From Portulaca oleracea (Eukaryota; Streptophyta; Magnoliopsida; Caryophyllales; Portulacaceae): DNA of 64,000 nucleotides. The notes beneath the pieces are model-generated. The model ran no database searches, was not told the DNA's origin, and saw only the letters and a program-made list of their open reading frames with translations. The stretch spans positions 8,055,832-8,119,831 of the forward strand of contig CM055870.1 in assembly GCA_029582165.1 (NCBI GenBank). Reading direction: 5' to 3'. This document shows positions 1 through 12,400 of the stretch, piece after piece; position 1 is the stretch's first letter; every line of letters starts with the position of its first letter. Made by a program: the position numbers and the translations under genes.

Positions 1-337
1 GTTCTGAGTACACTGCATAGCAGATTGTTTTTGTGGATTGTTGCTACAGGCATTTTATTTGTTGTGTGTTATGCAAGATTATTGGTCACAAAACTGTGGC
101 CTTGCTCGCAACTGCTCCTAATGTGATTACCATCAGTGGTGACAGAGATTATTCTTTGTGATAGCTGTATTGTTTGGGTATTTCAGATCAGCCAAAAAAG
201 CTAAATTGCAAGTAGTCTGTTCTGTTTCAGGTTGTATTGTGAATTAGTGGTTCAGGGTAGGGAATCTGTACCTTCCATGCTTCATGTCACTGTAGATGCT
301 TTTCTAGTGCTAATCCTTCTCCTTTATATTGTGGTAG

Positions 338-3300
338 ATTGTGAGGCTGCTCGCAAATCATCCCTACTTTCGCATTACTATGATGACTGCAGATAGAAAG
401 GCTGGTCAATCACTTGCATCAGTATTTCCCCATTTGGTGACACAAGTGCGATTCAACGCCTAGGCTGTTCTTGCTTCATTGTATGTTTGGTTTGGTTAGT
501 TGGTGCCCAGCTCATGGGTAAAGTAACAATACGCATCCTTATCATTTTGTGTTTGTAGGATTTGCCCAATATGGTCGCCATTAAGGATGCCGATTTTTCA
601 GATGTTGATGCTGTGTTTTGTTGTCTTCCCCATGCCACAACACAGGTGTGTTTCAGCCTCTTACAATAATGTTGCCTGTTTCTGATTTTTTTCTAGACCA
701 GTGAAGTTGAGGATGTCATATCAATGGAAGTGCATGAAGGGTGAACTGCTTAATCTTATTATGGGTTAGAAAGATGTTATTGTCTATTGTTTTATATTGG
801 GTTATATCATGTAATTACAAGAGATGCCTAAAGTCAAAGCTTTTATGTAATGTTCTTGCTAAGTCAGTTGAACGGACCTTTCCTCAAGGTCGTTGTATAT
901 CTTTTCATGTTCTGCCAATACATCTCATGTTTTCATTTTTCCCTTTCAGGATATAATCAAAGCTCTTCCTAGCGGACTAAAAGTAGTCGATCTTTCTGCT
1001 GTATGTATCCTGTACAACCTCTCTCAGAGACTTAATTTCTGCAGTCATGCAAAGGTTCGTGTATGTGAAGTTTGATAACCTGATGTAATTGACTCTCGTG
1101 TGCAGGATTTCCGACTACGAGATACGGCTGAGTATGAAGAATGGTATGGTCAACCTCACAGAGCCCCGGAATTACAGGCACGGTCATTATTTTCCTTCCC
1201 TTAGAGGAGTTAATTGTACCATGTTTATGGTTATATCTCCATGCTTAGTATGAAGGTGAATCACAAGAAGCACCAATTCAATCATGTGCAATGGAATCTT
1301 AAAATTAGCATTACAATTATCTGTGGGTTCACGATAGAAGCATTTAATTAGGTGTTATTATTGATGTGTTTTGATGCACTATCATTTGTATGAAATCTGT
1401 AGAATAAGTGAAAATAGCTGCTACTGGACTATTGACAAGACCCTGCACATAGTCTACTTCTTTCCGAGCCTTTGGCCAATAGGATACAATGTTACCTCTC
1501 AAAATGTTGCTGATTGTGGTAATTCTCAAAGCTGTTCCTTGTATAACAAACTTACATTAACACATTTCTGCCAAATGCTCCACCCTAGTTGAACGGTGTT
1601 AAAGTTTGTCTTGTTTAGCAGCTGCAGCCTTTGAGTTTGGAGTGTGCCATCAATTTCTTGCTTTATGGAATTTCAGTGATTACTATTATTGGCTATTTAT
1701 TATTCTTTACACTTTCTTTTTGTGGTTTGCTCTACATCCAGAGGGAAGCTGTATATGGTCTAACAGAAATATATAGACAAGAAATTCAAAAGGCACGTCT
1801 AGTTGCCAACCCTGGCTGTTATCCAACATCAATTCAGCTACCTCTCATTCCCTTGATCAAGGTTAGGTTAACTTTATATGCTTGAAATATATTCTTTACT
1901 TTCGATTATACAGAATCATTCAGTCATGAATTATTTGGTATGGATATGAAAGTTCATATGGTAGAGTTGGCTGACTACTTGCAAACCATAATTTGCTTCT
2001 TTTCTTTGAATGCATGGGAGTTCTAGTGTCTGCTGGAGGATATCAAAAAAATATCTATGAATGGTTAGGGGTTGACATGTTCTTACATTTTCACGTGCAC
2101 AGAGAACATGCTAATGATGAAGCATGATTGAGTACTGTTTACAAATCTGAGTCAGTTTCAACTCGAGGCAATCCAAGCTAAACAATCAGTACAAAATGCT
2201 AAATACAGGTTGCATGATTTTTTTTAGCTCATGGGATTATCTATCATTATAAGGCAAGGTTAAATTAATGTGATTGGAATGGGCATGGGGCTGGTGTACA
2301 AGTTATAGCTTGAGGCTTAGGATGCACGAAGTAGGTGGTTTAGGGATGCATAGAGGGGTTGTTCTATCGTTTTCTGGAAGTTCTATGGGTTTTTTCTTAG
2401 CTGATGGGTATATCTATCAGTATAAGTGAAGGCTAAATTAATGTGATTTGGATGGGCATAGCACTGGTGTGCAAATTATAGTTTGAGGTTTAGGATGCAC
2501 GAAGTAGGTGGTTTAGGGATTCATAGAGGGGTTATTCTATCGCTTTATGAAGTTCTATGGGTTTTTGGAGAGTGCATGGGCTAAAAAGACAATGGAAAGA
2601 CACAAGGATAGTGTTTCGAGATATGAAAAACCTGATCAAAAAATGAGATGCCCAGCAAGCATCCTACAAATTATGTATACCCAAAATACAAACTATCAAA
2701 TCTACATAATCAAAAGATAAAGAGCTAAATGTCCCATTAGCCCAAAAAAATATGGACTTGATTAAATTGTCTTTCAAGTGATAAAGAGTAGTTACAACTC
2801 CTATACTTCAGGTATTACTCTTCTAAACTGCAGTGAACGAATTTCATAATGATCTTCAGCCCACCTACATTAATCTTTCCGTCGGACCATCTGCTAACTT
2901 AAGTTTCTTTATCTTTCTGGAGGGTGGATAAATGTCCTCAACTGTCCATTTATTTATTTTTTATTTTATGGTTCCTTACAGGCTAACCTCATTGAGTACA
3001 AAAACATAATTATTGACTCAAAATCGGGTGTGAGTGGAGCAGGTTAGTGTTGGTGCTCTTTTGATGAAAGTTTACAATTCCCTTCTCACGCAATGACATG
3101 TCTGATATCATTTGATTTTTATTGGTTCATCTTTTAGGACGTAGTGCAAAGGAGGCTAATCTATACACTGAAGTAGCTGAAGGAATTTATGCTTATGGAG
3201 TCACAGGACATCGTCATGGTCAGTATTGTGTCAGGGTAGCATGTCTCTGTATATGTATGTTAAAATGTCTTCAAGTTGGTTATGACTTACAAGACAAACT

Positions 3301-4321
3301 ACTTTCTTACCTAGCTACAGTTTCCCTGCTGCATTTTGTTAGACTCTCAGTCACTTAGAGTTGGTCCTGTGCTATTGGGCATTTGAAAATGCTTATGACT
3401 GTGTGTGGCATTTGTAACTACATACGAATGGTGATGTTGTTTTCTAAGGCTATATGTGATAACCATCAAGTCACTGACCTTAACTTCTTATTTCCCAGTT
3501 CCTGAAATTGAGCAAGGGCTGACAGATGCTGCAGGTTCAAGAGTAATTGTCAGCTTCACTCCCCATTTGATGCCAATGGTAATTGCAACTTCCATAAAGC
3601 TATACTTTCCTTTTCTAACTTTGCCCCGTAGAGATGTGATCTATCATCTTCCTGCAGAGTCGTGGTATGGAATCAGCCATGTATGTTGAAATGGCTCCAG
3701 GTGTGACAGCGGATGATTTGTATCAACAGTTAAAGAGCTTCTACGAGGTACCTTAGGCATTAGGGCTGTATCTTATAGATACTCATCAAGTATTCTTCTA
3801 TGTTTGAGATCATCCCATTTCTTGCTCCCATTCTCTTCATTGATTAGGTTTGGGATATGGTGCTTAATGCCTCAATCATTTCTTCCGCTTACCTGGAACT
3901 TTTTTTTTTAATTTCCTGTTGCAGAAAGAAGATTTTGTTATTTTGTTGGAGAAAAACAAAGCTCCTCGCACTCAGGATGTCCGTGGATCCAATTTTTGTT
4001 TTGTGAATGTCTTTGATGATAGAATTCCAGGAAGAGCTAAAATAATATCTGTTGTATGTGTCCCCGCTTGGCTTTCCCTTAGTTCTTCCTTTGTCACAAT
4101 AGTGACTTGTATTCCTTTTTTATATATCAATCCCCAAAGTTCCCTCTTATCTTTTTTTTTTTTTTGGTTTGTAATTCCTTGGTTATTCTGAATCAAAATT
4201 TACTCTGTTGCAGATTGATAACCTCGTGAAAGGAGCCTCGGGTCAAGCTATTCAAAATATGAACTTAATGATGGGATTCCCAGAGAACACGGGACTTCTC
4301 TATCAGCCCCTATTTCCATGA
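338..4321 (+). CDS. AGPR: N-acetyl-gamma-glutamyl-phosphate reductase, 5'-partial, 11 exons
   Basis: NADPH-dependent reduction of N-acetylglutamyl phosphate to the semialdehyde in plastid arginine synthesis. Exons: 338-445, 559-645, 950-1000, 1106-1177, 1742-1861, 2982-3042, 3138-3218, 3499-3578, 3658-3747, 3925-4053, 4214-4321 (TGA). All phases close and give 328 residues. The catalytic cysteine motif ANPGCYPT is at visible residues 127-134; GVTGHRH and the C-terminal [10 protein letters not shown] and [17 protein letters not shown] segments also fit the family. Plant enzymes are about 400 residues, so the transit peptide and first part of the NAD(P)-binding fold must be encoded before base 1; bases 1-337 read as intron. 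The intron after exon 4 begins GC rather than GT. The intron at 1862-2981 holds a tandem duplication. Identity is by motif and remembered family sequence. Confidence 0.93.
2224..2570. repeat. Two-copy tandem duplication in AGPR intron
   Basis: Two adjacent imperfect copies start near 2224 and 2397 (period 173). Both contain the shared segment GGATGCACGAAGTAGGTGGT and end in TCTATGGGTTTTT. They differ at scattered positions, so this is an old local duplication. No coding potential was seen. Confidence 0.85.
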
Positions 4322-6467
4322 GGTAATTCTTCTTTGTACCTGTGCATATGAATATATGATGCTTCCTCAGTCAAGGGCGCAGCGTCTAACCAAATCAAAA
4401 TGCTGGGTATGGGAGGTTGGTTATATGTTTGCAGACTTACCTTACATTTTAGTTGTCTCTTAGACAAAAGCTGTTACTGCACGCTAGCAACCAGCAAAAT
4501 AGTAGACCATTATTCTTTACTCATGCAACCATCTGGCATTTTCCACCATTAGAATTCGCATAGAGCGAGATTTAGCTATCCAGAATGGCTAAATAAAGCC
4601 AATGGCTCAGCATGCCCTTTGCAAATTTTTCAAACTGAGAATGATCTCGTTGGCACTGCTGCCAACTTTAGGGATTAGCTTTGGGATCATGTTTGTTTGA
4701 CACAAGTAGAGGTTACCACGATGAAATTTTTTCTGTAGAACATTCAAATATAAATAATTTGCAGCTAAGTTATCTAGATGTATCCTTTCTCTTTCTAGGT
4801 GAATTTTTATTATATTAAACGCATTTCACTCCATCTAGTGAGTATTGTGGATTTCTTATTGAGTCACTTCAAACATATGTCAACTCGAGATTCTGTGCTT
4901 GGGTTCCCTCTTTTACTATACTTTTGTTTTGTGCATCTTTGTAGGCTTTGGGGATACTGAAATTTTTTACTCAAGGGTTCTGCAGGAACAACATACCTTG
5001 ATTAATAGACAGTGAATCTATTGTTTCATACATCTAACCCTGCATAACGAATAAAGACTGCATTTGTGGTGTCTACCTGATTGAAATACGGACTTAATGT
5101 TTATCACTTATTCCTCCACCTTTCAGAGAAAACTTTTCTAGTTATAATTTATCTTTGCTACACATTACTTAGCATCTCACTTCTTCCTACAGGTACTACT
5201 TCGTGTGACGTGTGGAAGCATGTTTGTCAGCATCTTACTGAAGCTGTGGTTGAGTTTAGTCGATGGTAGGATTGTGGAACGCAATGTTGTTTGTGCTCAT
5301 GTATGATTCAATGTCTTGTATCATGTAGTTTTTAGTTCCTATTTTGTGACAGGCACCTTAGCATCAAACAATGGAATAAGAAAATGTTACATATGAAACT
5401 GATTGTCTTTTTTGAAATTTTGGAGCACTAGAAAAATAAATTATCTTTATCTTTTGTGCATTCATTTTCTATTATTTTCAATGTAAGTTTCTTGTAATGA
5501 AATCGTTTTTTTGGATCTTATAAAAGATGCATCAATGGCTTAGGATAAACTCTATGAATACTAGTGGAAGCCTAGAAGGTGCCTGAGCCTGAGGAACAAC
5601 ACTGGACTGTTGTGTAATGTATATTTAATTTGTGGTGGAATATAGGCCCAAAAAATGGTCCCAAGCGATAATCTTGGGATTAGCTTACAAGAGCCAGCAG
5701 AACAAAGAGGAAAATAAGAAAATCCACATTATTATAACGATGCCAATGATCTAGTAACTCATTTGACATCTTGATTCTTGATAGTTTAAAGGGTTTAGGT
5801 TTCCTCCCCGTCACTGAGTCCAATTGGCTCACCGTATATGACATGAGTTCGTTGGAATGTTCCGAAGTAACCCTTGTGAAATTTTTTTAAAAAATATCAT
5901 TAGGCCTATGAAATATGAAATAAAAAGCCTCAAACCAATGTAACAATTTCAACTTCTATAAAGTGTTTAAAATGAGGGTTTTAAGTTACATGGTTAGCAA
6001 ATTCATTCCTTCAAAAGTTTGGGTAGCTTACAAGCTTCGACGAGACAAGATAATTCAATTCCAGGCCAAATGTATCCATCACTTACTCGAGTAATTGATA
6101 GCAACTGTCATCCCATGAATCAATATTTTAAGCATGATCACCAAAGATCAAAAGAATACAAACAGTTCAACTACAAACTAAGATAACTAATCTGTCCTCA
6201 TCTCATACATATCTGTACAGTTGCCTGTGGTAAACTCACTACAATTGCACTACAACAAATGCAGCCAAAGATGGTAGCTTGCAAATAGCAAAACAAGTCA
6301 CAGGACCGCAGGAGAGCATTGGAGCATCAGGTCTAAGACATTCAGGAGGCCTTCGGTCCATGAAAAACTGTCTCACGTAGAAGTAACCATGCGCAATGTT
6401 AAGTCACACCCTTAGTTCTTCGGCAATGGGCAAAAAATGTATGAAGCTTTCATGTACATAGAGAAGA
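4322..6467. other. Intergenic region between convergent genes
   Basis: This stretch lies between the AGPR stop and the NO VEIN stop on the opposite strand, so it must contain both 3' untranslated regions and polyadenylation sites. No ORF with recognisable domains and no transposon with clear ends was seen. The short ORF at 5081-5269 shows no family signature. Confidence 0.6.
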
Positions 6468-9400
6468 TCACTGGGGAGTCTCTTGATATAACTTTGGGGT
6501 CATGACGGCCAACTGAAGCTTGCCTAGCTGACAAAGCCTTACAGGGTTCTTATACACAGTTATCTTGGCAAGATTTTGACCAGATACAATAACATGTGCA
6601 ATGCTGTAAGAATTCCCTTTCTCCGCTGCAAATTGCCACTCCCTTGGTGATATCACAAACCAGTCCTTTTTTGCGTACCTCGAAGCCTTCACTTCAATGT
6701 ATTCACTGTCCTCATCCTCCCCCACTATGATGTCATATGGTAAGCCTGTTTCACCGTCTTGGTTAACCCAATTCACCGCTGCATCACCCACTTTTTGGGA
6801 AAAGTATCTGAACGCTACGAGCTCTCCCAGCCTACCTGTCAGCCTTGCTTGGTGACCATCAGGTGTGTTTGAAAGAAGCCGATCTCTCCCACCGCTTTTA
6901 CACAGAGTTTCTTCAGGAGTATGAGACTCAACCACAATATTCATGGGATCAGCCAAAGCGTCTACACTAGATTGAGGCAGATCACATATCTGATCAGCTT
7001 GATTTTCAAAAGGAAGTATTAGAGCTGAATCAGGACCTAGGACTCCATCATTTTCGAGATTAATTATGTCTTCATTTATCTCTGCCAAGGCTGCATCAGG
7101 TTTGTCCTGCATACAAATCTCAGAAGTTCCATCAAGCTGCCCCGAACTGTTACCATGGTCCGTACTGGCTGGTTGGGTCCTAAGTCCATGAGTACGGGAA
7201 TAATTGAAACCTGGAGCTGTTCTCCAATCTGTAGGAGGCCAACTTGGGCATGCAGCCTTTTTCTTGGACATAGACGAGATTGGGTCAGTGAGGGCCATTG
7301 GAGAGGCTTGAAAATCGTCATTTTCGGGTGAAGACACCAAAGAAGGAAGAGACCAAACAGGTTCACCTTCAGGAAGTTTTGCCATCTTCTGGCTATTAAG
7401 GATTAAGAACTCTATCTGGTCTTCAGTTGAACCCGATTCGACCATGGTAGTGATCATGCACAGGAAATTGGCCAGATGCAACTCTGGACAGCCATCAAAG
7501 AATAGTCGAGAAAGTTCCATGAATAGAGAGTGAGAATCTGATTCCTGGGTTGTGTATAAGATGTTTCCCTACAAAACGAAACTAAATTATTAACGGGGGG
7601 AAATGCAGCCATGCCAGAGAAATCTACATTGAATGCGAAGAACATTTAAAACAAACCATGGAAGAATAGAAGTTCCCTTCCACACACAGAGCAACAAACT
7701 TGTCCCAAGGCTGTGTTCAGAAACTAAATTGGACAAAATGGATAAAAGTAACCAGGAAGGATGAGAAGGTAAAATGTAGACAAGATTACCTGAAGTAGGG
7801 AGCTGCATTCTAACCGCTTCTTGGATGCACAGTCACAACTCTTTATGACATTACGATAAAAGAGCTTTTCCACCACAACAATTTTTAACTTCTGCAATTC
7901 ACTGAGTCCAGATAACTTGAGCTGGTCATATTTATCAGGGTGCAAGTTATACACATAGCGCTGAGCAAACGGGAGCACCCAAGCTACCATTGAGCTTTTT
8001 AAGCCACAATCAGCAGCTCCATAATATATGGGTTCACGGGACACAATCTGTATGAATAACACGATCATAAAATCATGGACATTTCACAGCTTATATAACA
8101 AATTAACAAACATGAACCTAAAAATTTCAATAAAAAACATCTTGCAGTTTACATGACAATCACAAACCTAAAACTTTCAATCATTCAGAAAAATACCACT
8201 TAAAACTGCTAATGCTTTTCAAAGATCCTCATATGGGCAGAGAAAGAAATCAAAGAGAACACCCGACACAAACTGTAGCTAGTTTATGGATTGCAATTAC
8301 CAATATAGCCAGAGGAGAAATTACTGGTGGTTCCCCCTCCGGCACTAAAGCTAGTTATGTCTTACCCATCTTCATGCAGCCTTTTATCCCACTGATGCAC
8401 ATCCTCCCAAAAAGAAAGGTGCAACTCCGTGCAATCGAGCATACACACACACAAACAAATCAAATGCAGAGCTTCTTTAGCCAAAGAAAAGTAAGATACT
8501 ATAAAATTACAAACAGAAAAAGTGTCCCAACATATGCCTCAACAGTAATACAAAGAGCATAGCCATATAAGATTAGTAGATGACGATAATATGAACGTGC
8601 ATATCAAACCATGTTACAATGAGCTTGCATACAACTAGAACAACCAAAAACAGTAAACCTTCTCAAGCCAAACAACAGGTTATCAGTTGACAGCCATCAC
8701 CCTCAATAAATTTTAGCAGGCAGCATTTCCTTGGTGCAGAAGCGGCAGTTAATGTAGCCAAAACTCAACACCCAGTCACCCAGCTTCTAATAAAATCTGG
8801 ATGATGAGTGAAAATTGGCTCACTTGTCATGTAAGGAACCACATCCATTTCACAAGCAATATATATACCGTGAAATCTGGATGGATTTTCCGTAGAAATA
8901 AAACATGCACCAAAAACAGAATGCTGACGTTTGTTTCTGCTCCAAAACCAGTGGACAAATAAAGTCTGTCAAGAGTTGTCAGACTGGAAAGGTTCACATA
9001 TAGCAAAATTTGAAACGTTTCTTGTCCCCAGCACATAGAATAGCAAATATTCAGGTTTTGGTACAACATTAAATTTCATTTTACAGATCGCAGATATTAG
9101 TGGTAATAGTGGTATGGGCATAGGGAAAAAGGTGGAGATACATACCTCTGACAGAGCTGGTATGCCTAGCTTTTGCAACAAAAGAGATACTTCAGTTTGA
9201 AGCATCTCCTTCTCATTGTTGGACAGTTCTCCAAAGTACAGAAACACAATCTTGTCTGAGTACTTAAACTCTTTCTTTAAACTATCATCATCAGACCAAC
9301 AAACAAGACCAAATGATGGGTGCAAAGAAACCCACTTATCTTGTTTTGCCGGAAGAACAGTACATTCAAACCGCATGAGATGTTCCTTCAAATCATTTAT

Positions 9401-12400
9401 ATCATCAGCATTCAGTGCACCATTCTTCAGCCCATCTGACCACTTGAGGAGCACTTGGAAAACCTGATAGAAGAAAACTCCTCAAGCACCTAATCATACA
9501 CAAAAGAGTACAAAAACGTGACAATAGTATGGCTTACCACATTGGCTGCCTCCGACGGCAAAGCTGTTCTAGATAACTGCTCTAAAATTTGCAGATATCG
9601 ATTAAGAGGAGGAGCCTCGTTTACACCACACTCCTTCACAAAGAAGTCGTGAAGGCCAGGATAAACTGTGCACAATGTCTTGCTAGAAAAACCACTTCTG
9701 GTCTCAACAGAGAGGTCAACATCCCGGCTACAGTCCAAAGCTCCAGTAGAATCATTCCAGTAGACTTCCTCAGGAGACAGAAATATACCAGATACAACAT
9801 CCTCATGAGGTTTGACAGATGAATGAGGGACAAATATGAAAGGACCTGAACAGAGAGCCTCTACCACTTGTTCCCTTGATCTTGCCATTTCCTTCCAAAT
9901 GAATGCATACAATTTGGACATTTGTGATATGCTGTTAACATTTGATACAATTAGAATCTTGAAACCAAATTCAACAAGTACACATATTGGCATTACACAA
10001 TATTCAAATCCCAATACTTCCAACATTTATGAAAAACCAGCATAGTGAAAAGCTGCCTCCCACCTAACGGCAACAATTATATACAAGCAAGGCATAGATG
10101 CAATTCACACATGACACAACCAATCATTATCAACTTATTACGACAGTAACAGTAAAATACCTGGCTTCAAAAGGAGACTCCAATCTTCGCCATATTTTAA
10201 GAATCGCTAATGCATCATCAAGTGTCACTTGAGTTTTAAAACCTATCTCATTCAATAATTTTGTGCTCTTTATCTGTCACAACAGAACATAAAATGCATT
10301 AGTAAGATTCAAATCATACATGGCACATCTTTCTTCCTAGAACGTAATTAGGTCAGGAATACATATATATTTAGAATTACAGTTCCAACTAACATCAGAT
10401 TCACATTGCCAAGCATCTGACGGGTCGGTTGATGGGACATGCTCAGTTCCACTCCTGCAGGAGCATTTGGATGGAAGCTGCCTTCCCATGCAACCCTCAA
10501 CTGCTTCCCTGCCCCAACCCTAAACATAAGGAAGAAGAGGTTCAAACCCTACCAACAACAACAACAACACCCCCACCCCCACCCCCCACCCCCTCTCCAA
10601 AGAAAAAAAGGAAAAGGTGATAAAACCCGTAAGGCTATCTTGTCAAAACCTTAAAAAAGGAAGAATAAATGAAAAGGAAGGTGAATACAGCTCTTGGTAT
10701 ACCCAAGGTATTCTGCCTGCTAATACTACAATAAATAAAGAGTATAAACCTCAACTGATTAGAAAAATAGACGGTCAAACAAATATTCAATGTACAACAA
10801 ACAACCAAGGCAGGTATGACTACAAAGGCAACTGGTGGACAAGAAAAACAGAAATGGAAGCACAGCCGACGCATTGAAATTGGAAAAGGTTGCTGCCGCG
10901 AAACTGGTTCCATACTTTTTACATGTCAGGTCACCAGATCATCTCAATATGATTCAGCAATAATTTCTGTTACAAATGTTCAGGAGAACTGAACAATTTA
11001 GTACGCAGTTTAAGCACTCTGCTGACAAAATGTCAATGAAAAAAATTGCAGGCCTGACATTATCACGCAATATTGCATTAATCAAATAAACCATCGCCTG
11101 CTAAGCTGCACTCAAATCTTACTATAAGCAGTCTGGTGTTTCAATACCTTTGGTGTAGACATCTCCCAGAGAAACACCAAGGATAATGTGAGTATAATTG
11201 ACACCCCCCCCCCCCAGGTCCCAAGAAAAAAACAAAAAAAATAAAAGAGGCCCACTTCAGAAGGTCTAATTGCTAGAGGTGTGGCCCCCCAAGCCCTACG
11301 TTCTTTTAGAACCTACAGATAAAAATACAGGGCATCAAGCAACAAAAATAACGCACGTGCACAGCCATATTGAACTGTTCATTTCAGCAAAGAGATCAGT
11401 TAAGCTAACCTTTGGAACAGCATATGGAGCTTGGCAACCAAAAAGAGAGCGGACAGCATCACAGTCATAAAATAGCTCTCTAGGATAGTGAACTTCCCTA
11501 TCAAGGGTTGACGCCACCCACTTAACATCAGTTAAGCTATTCATAAACGAGGACTTAAAAAGTATGTTATTCACTCCAGATGATCTGCTGCAACAACCAG
11601 AAACTTTATCACTGAAATTATCATCCCAGAGAGCATCCAGAACTTCCAGGAGGTATTTTGATTGCTTATGGCATCCATCCTTGGATAACAAGGATAATAT
11701 TTGAGCCAGTTCTGGAGATTCCCAATCTTTAACAACCAATTCCGAGGAAATAAGATGTCTATCACACATCATCTGATTCAGATCAGTAGAAGATAAGTCT
11801 GCAACAGATTTCTCCACTGCAACTACCCTCACAAAATCTGTTATTCCCAGCTTCTGCAGAAACTCCCTCCATTTCATCGACCCACATGACAGCGAAGATG
11901 TAACTGGGTGTTTCAAATAGGCTATATCAACCTCGTGCCATTTATAATCCAAGGATTGCATCAGTTTTTTCACATCAACAGAATTCCCAAGTTCTTTACT
12001 GAAATGAATAGGCACCTCAGTAGGCCTCTTATAACCATGATTTGTTAAAATGGGAGCTTTACTACATAACTCAGACATAATATACCCGCTGTCAACCCGA
12101 CAATGGACACAGTTTGAATGTAAGTGAAGCATAACAAAAGCAATGTATTCTATCAGCAACTGGTGATCCTCATTTGTCAAATTCAAACAGGATATGGATG
12201 GAAAGATGTGAGTTTTGATAAGTTCATGAGCTGATAATTCCTGAACACCAATAATTTGAAGCATCCTCATGCAATTGTTCAATGAGCTTGCATCATTAGG
12301 TGCCTCAGAAAACAGGAGGGGGTTAACAATTCTTAATCTGGCGTACAAGTGGGGGAAGGCAGCATTTCCAAGTTCAGTATCAGTGCTTGTGCTTGCACAG

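Noticed and set aside
5081..5269. 62-residue ORF downstream of the reductase
   Set aside because: It has no family signature and lies in the expected 3' UTR.
8212..8562. 116-residue ORF in a NO VEIN intron
   Set aside because: It sits between exons 11 and 12, has no recognisable motif, and has composition like intron sequence.
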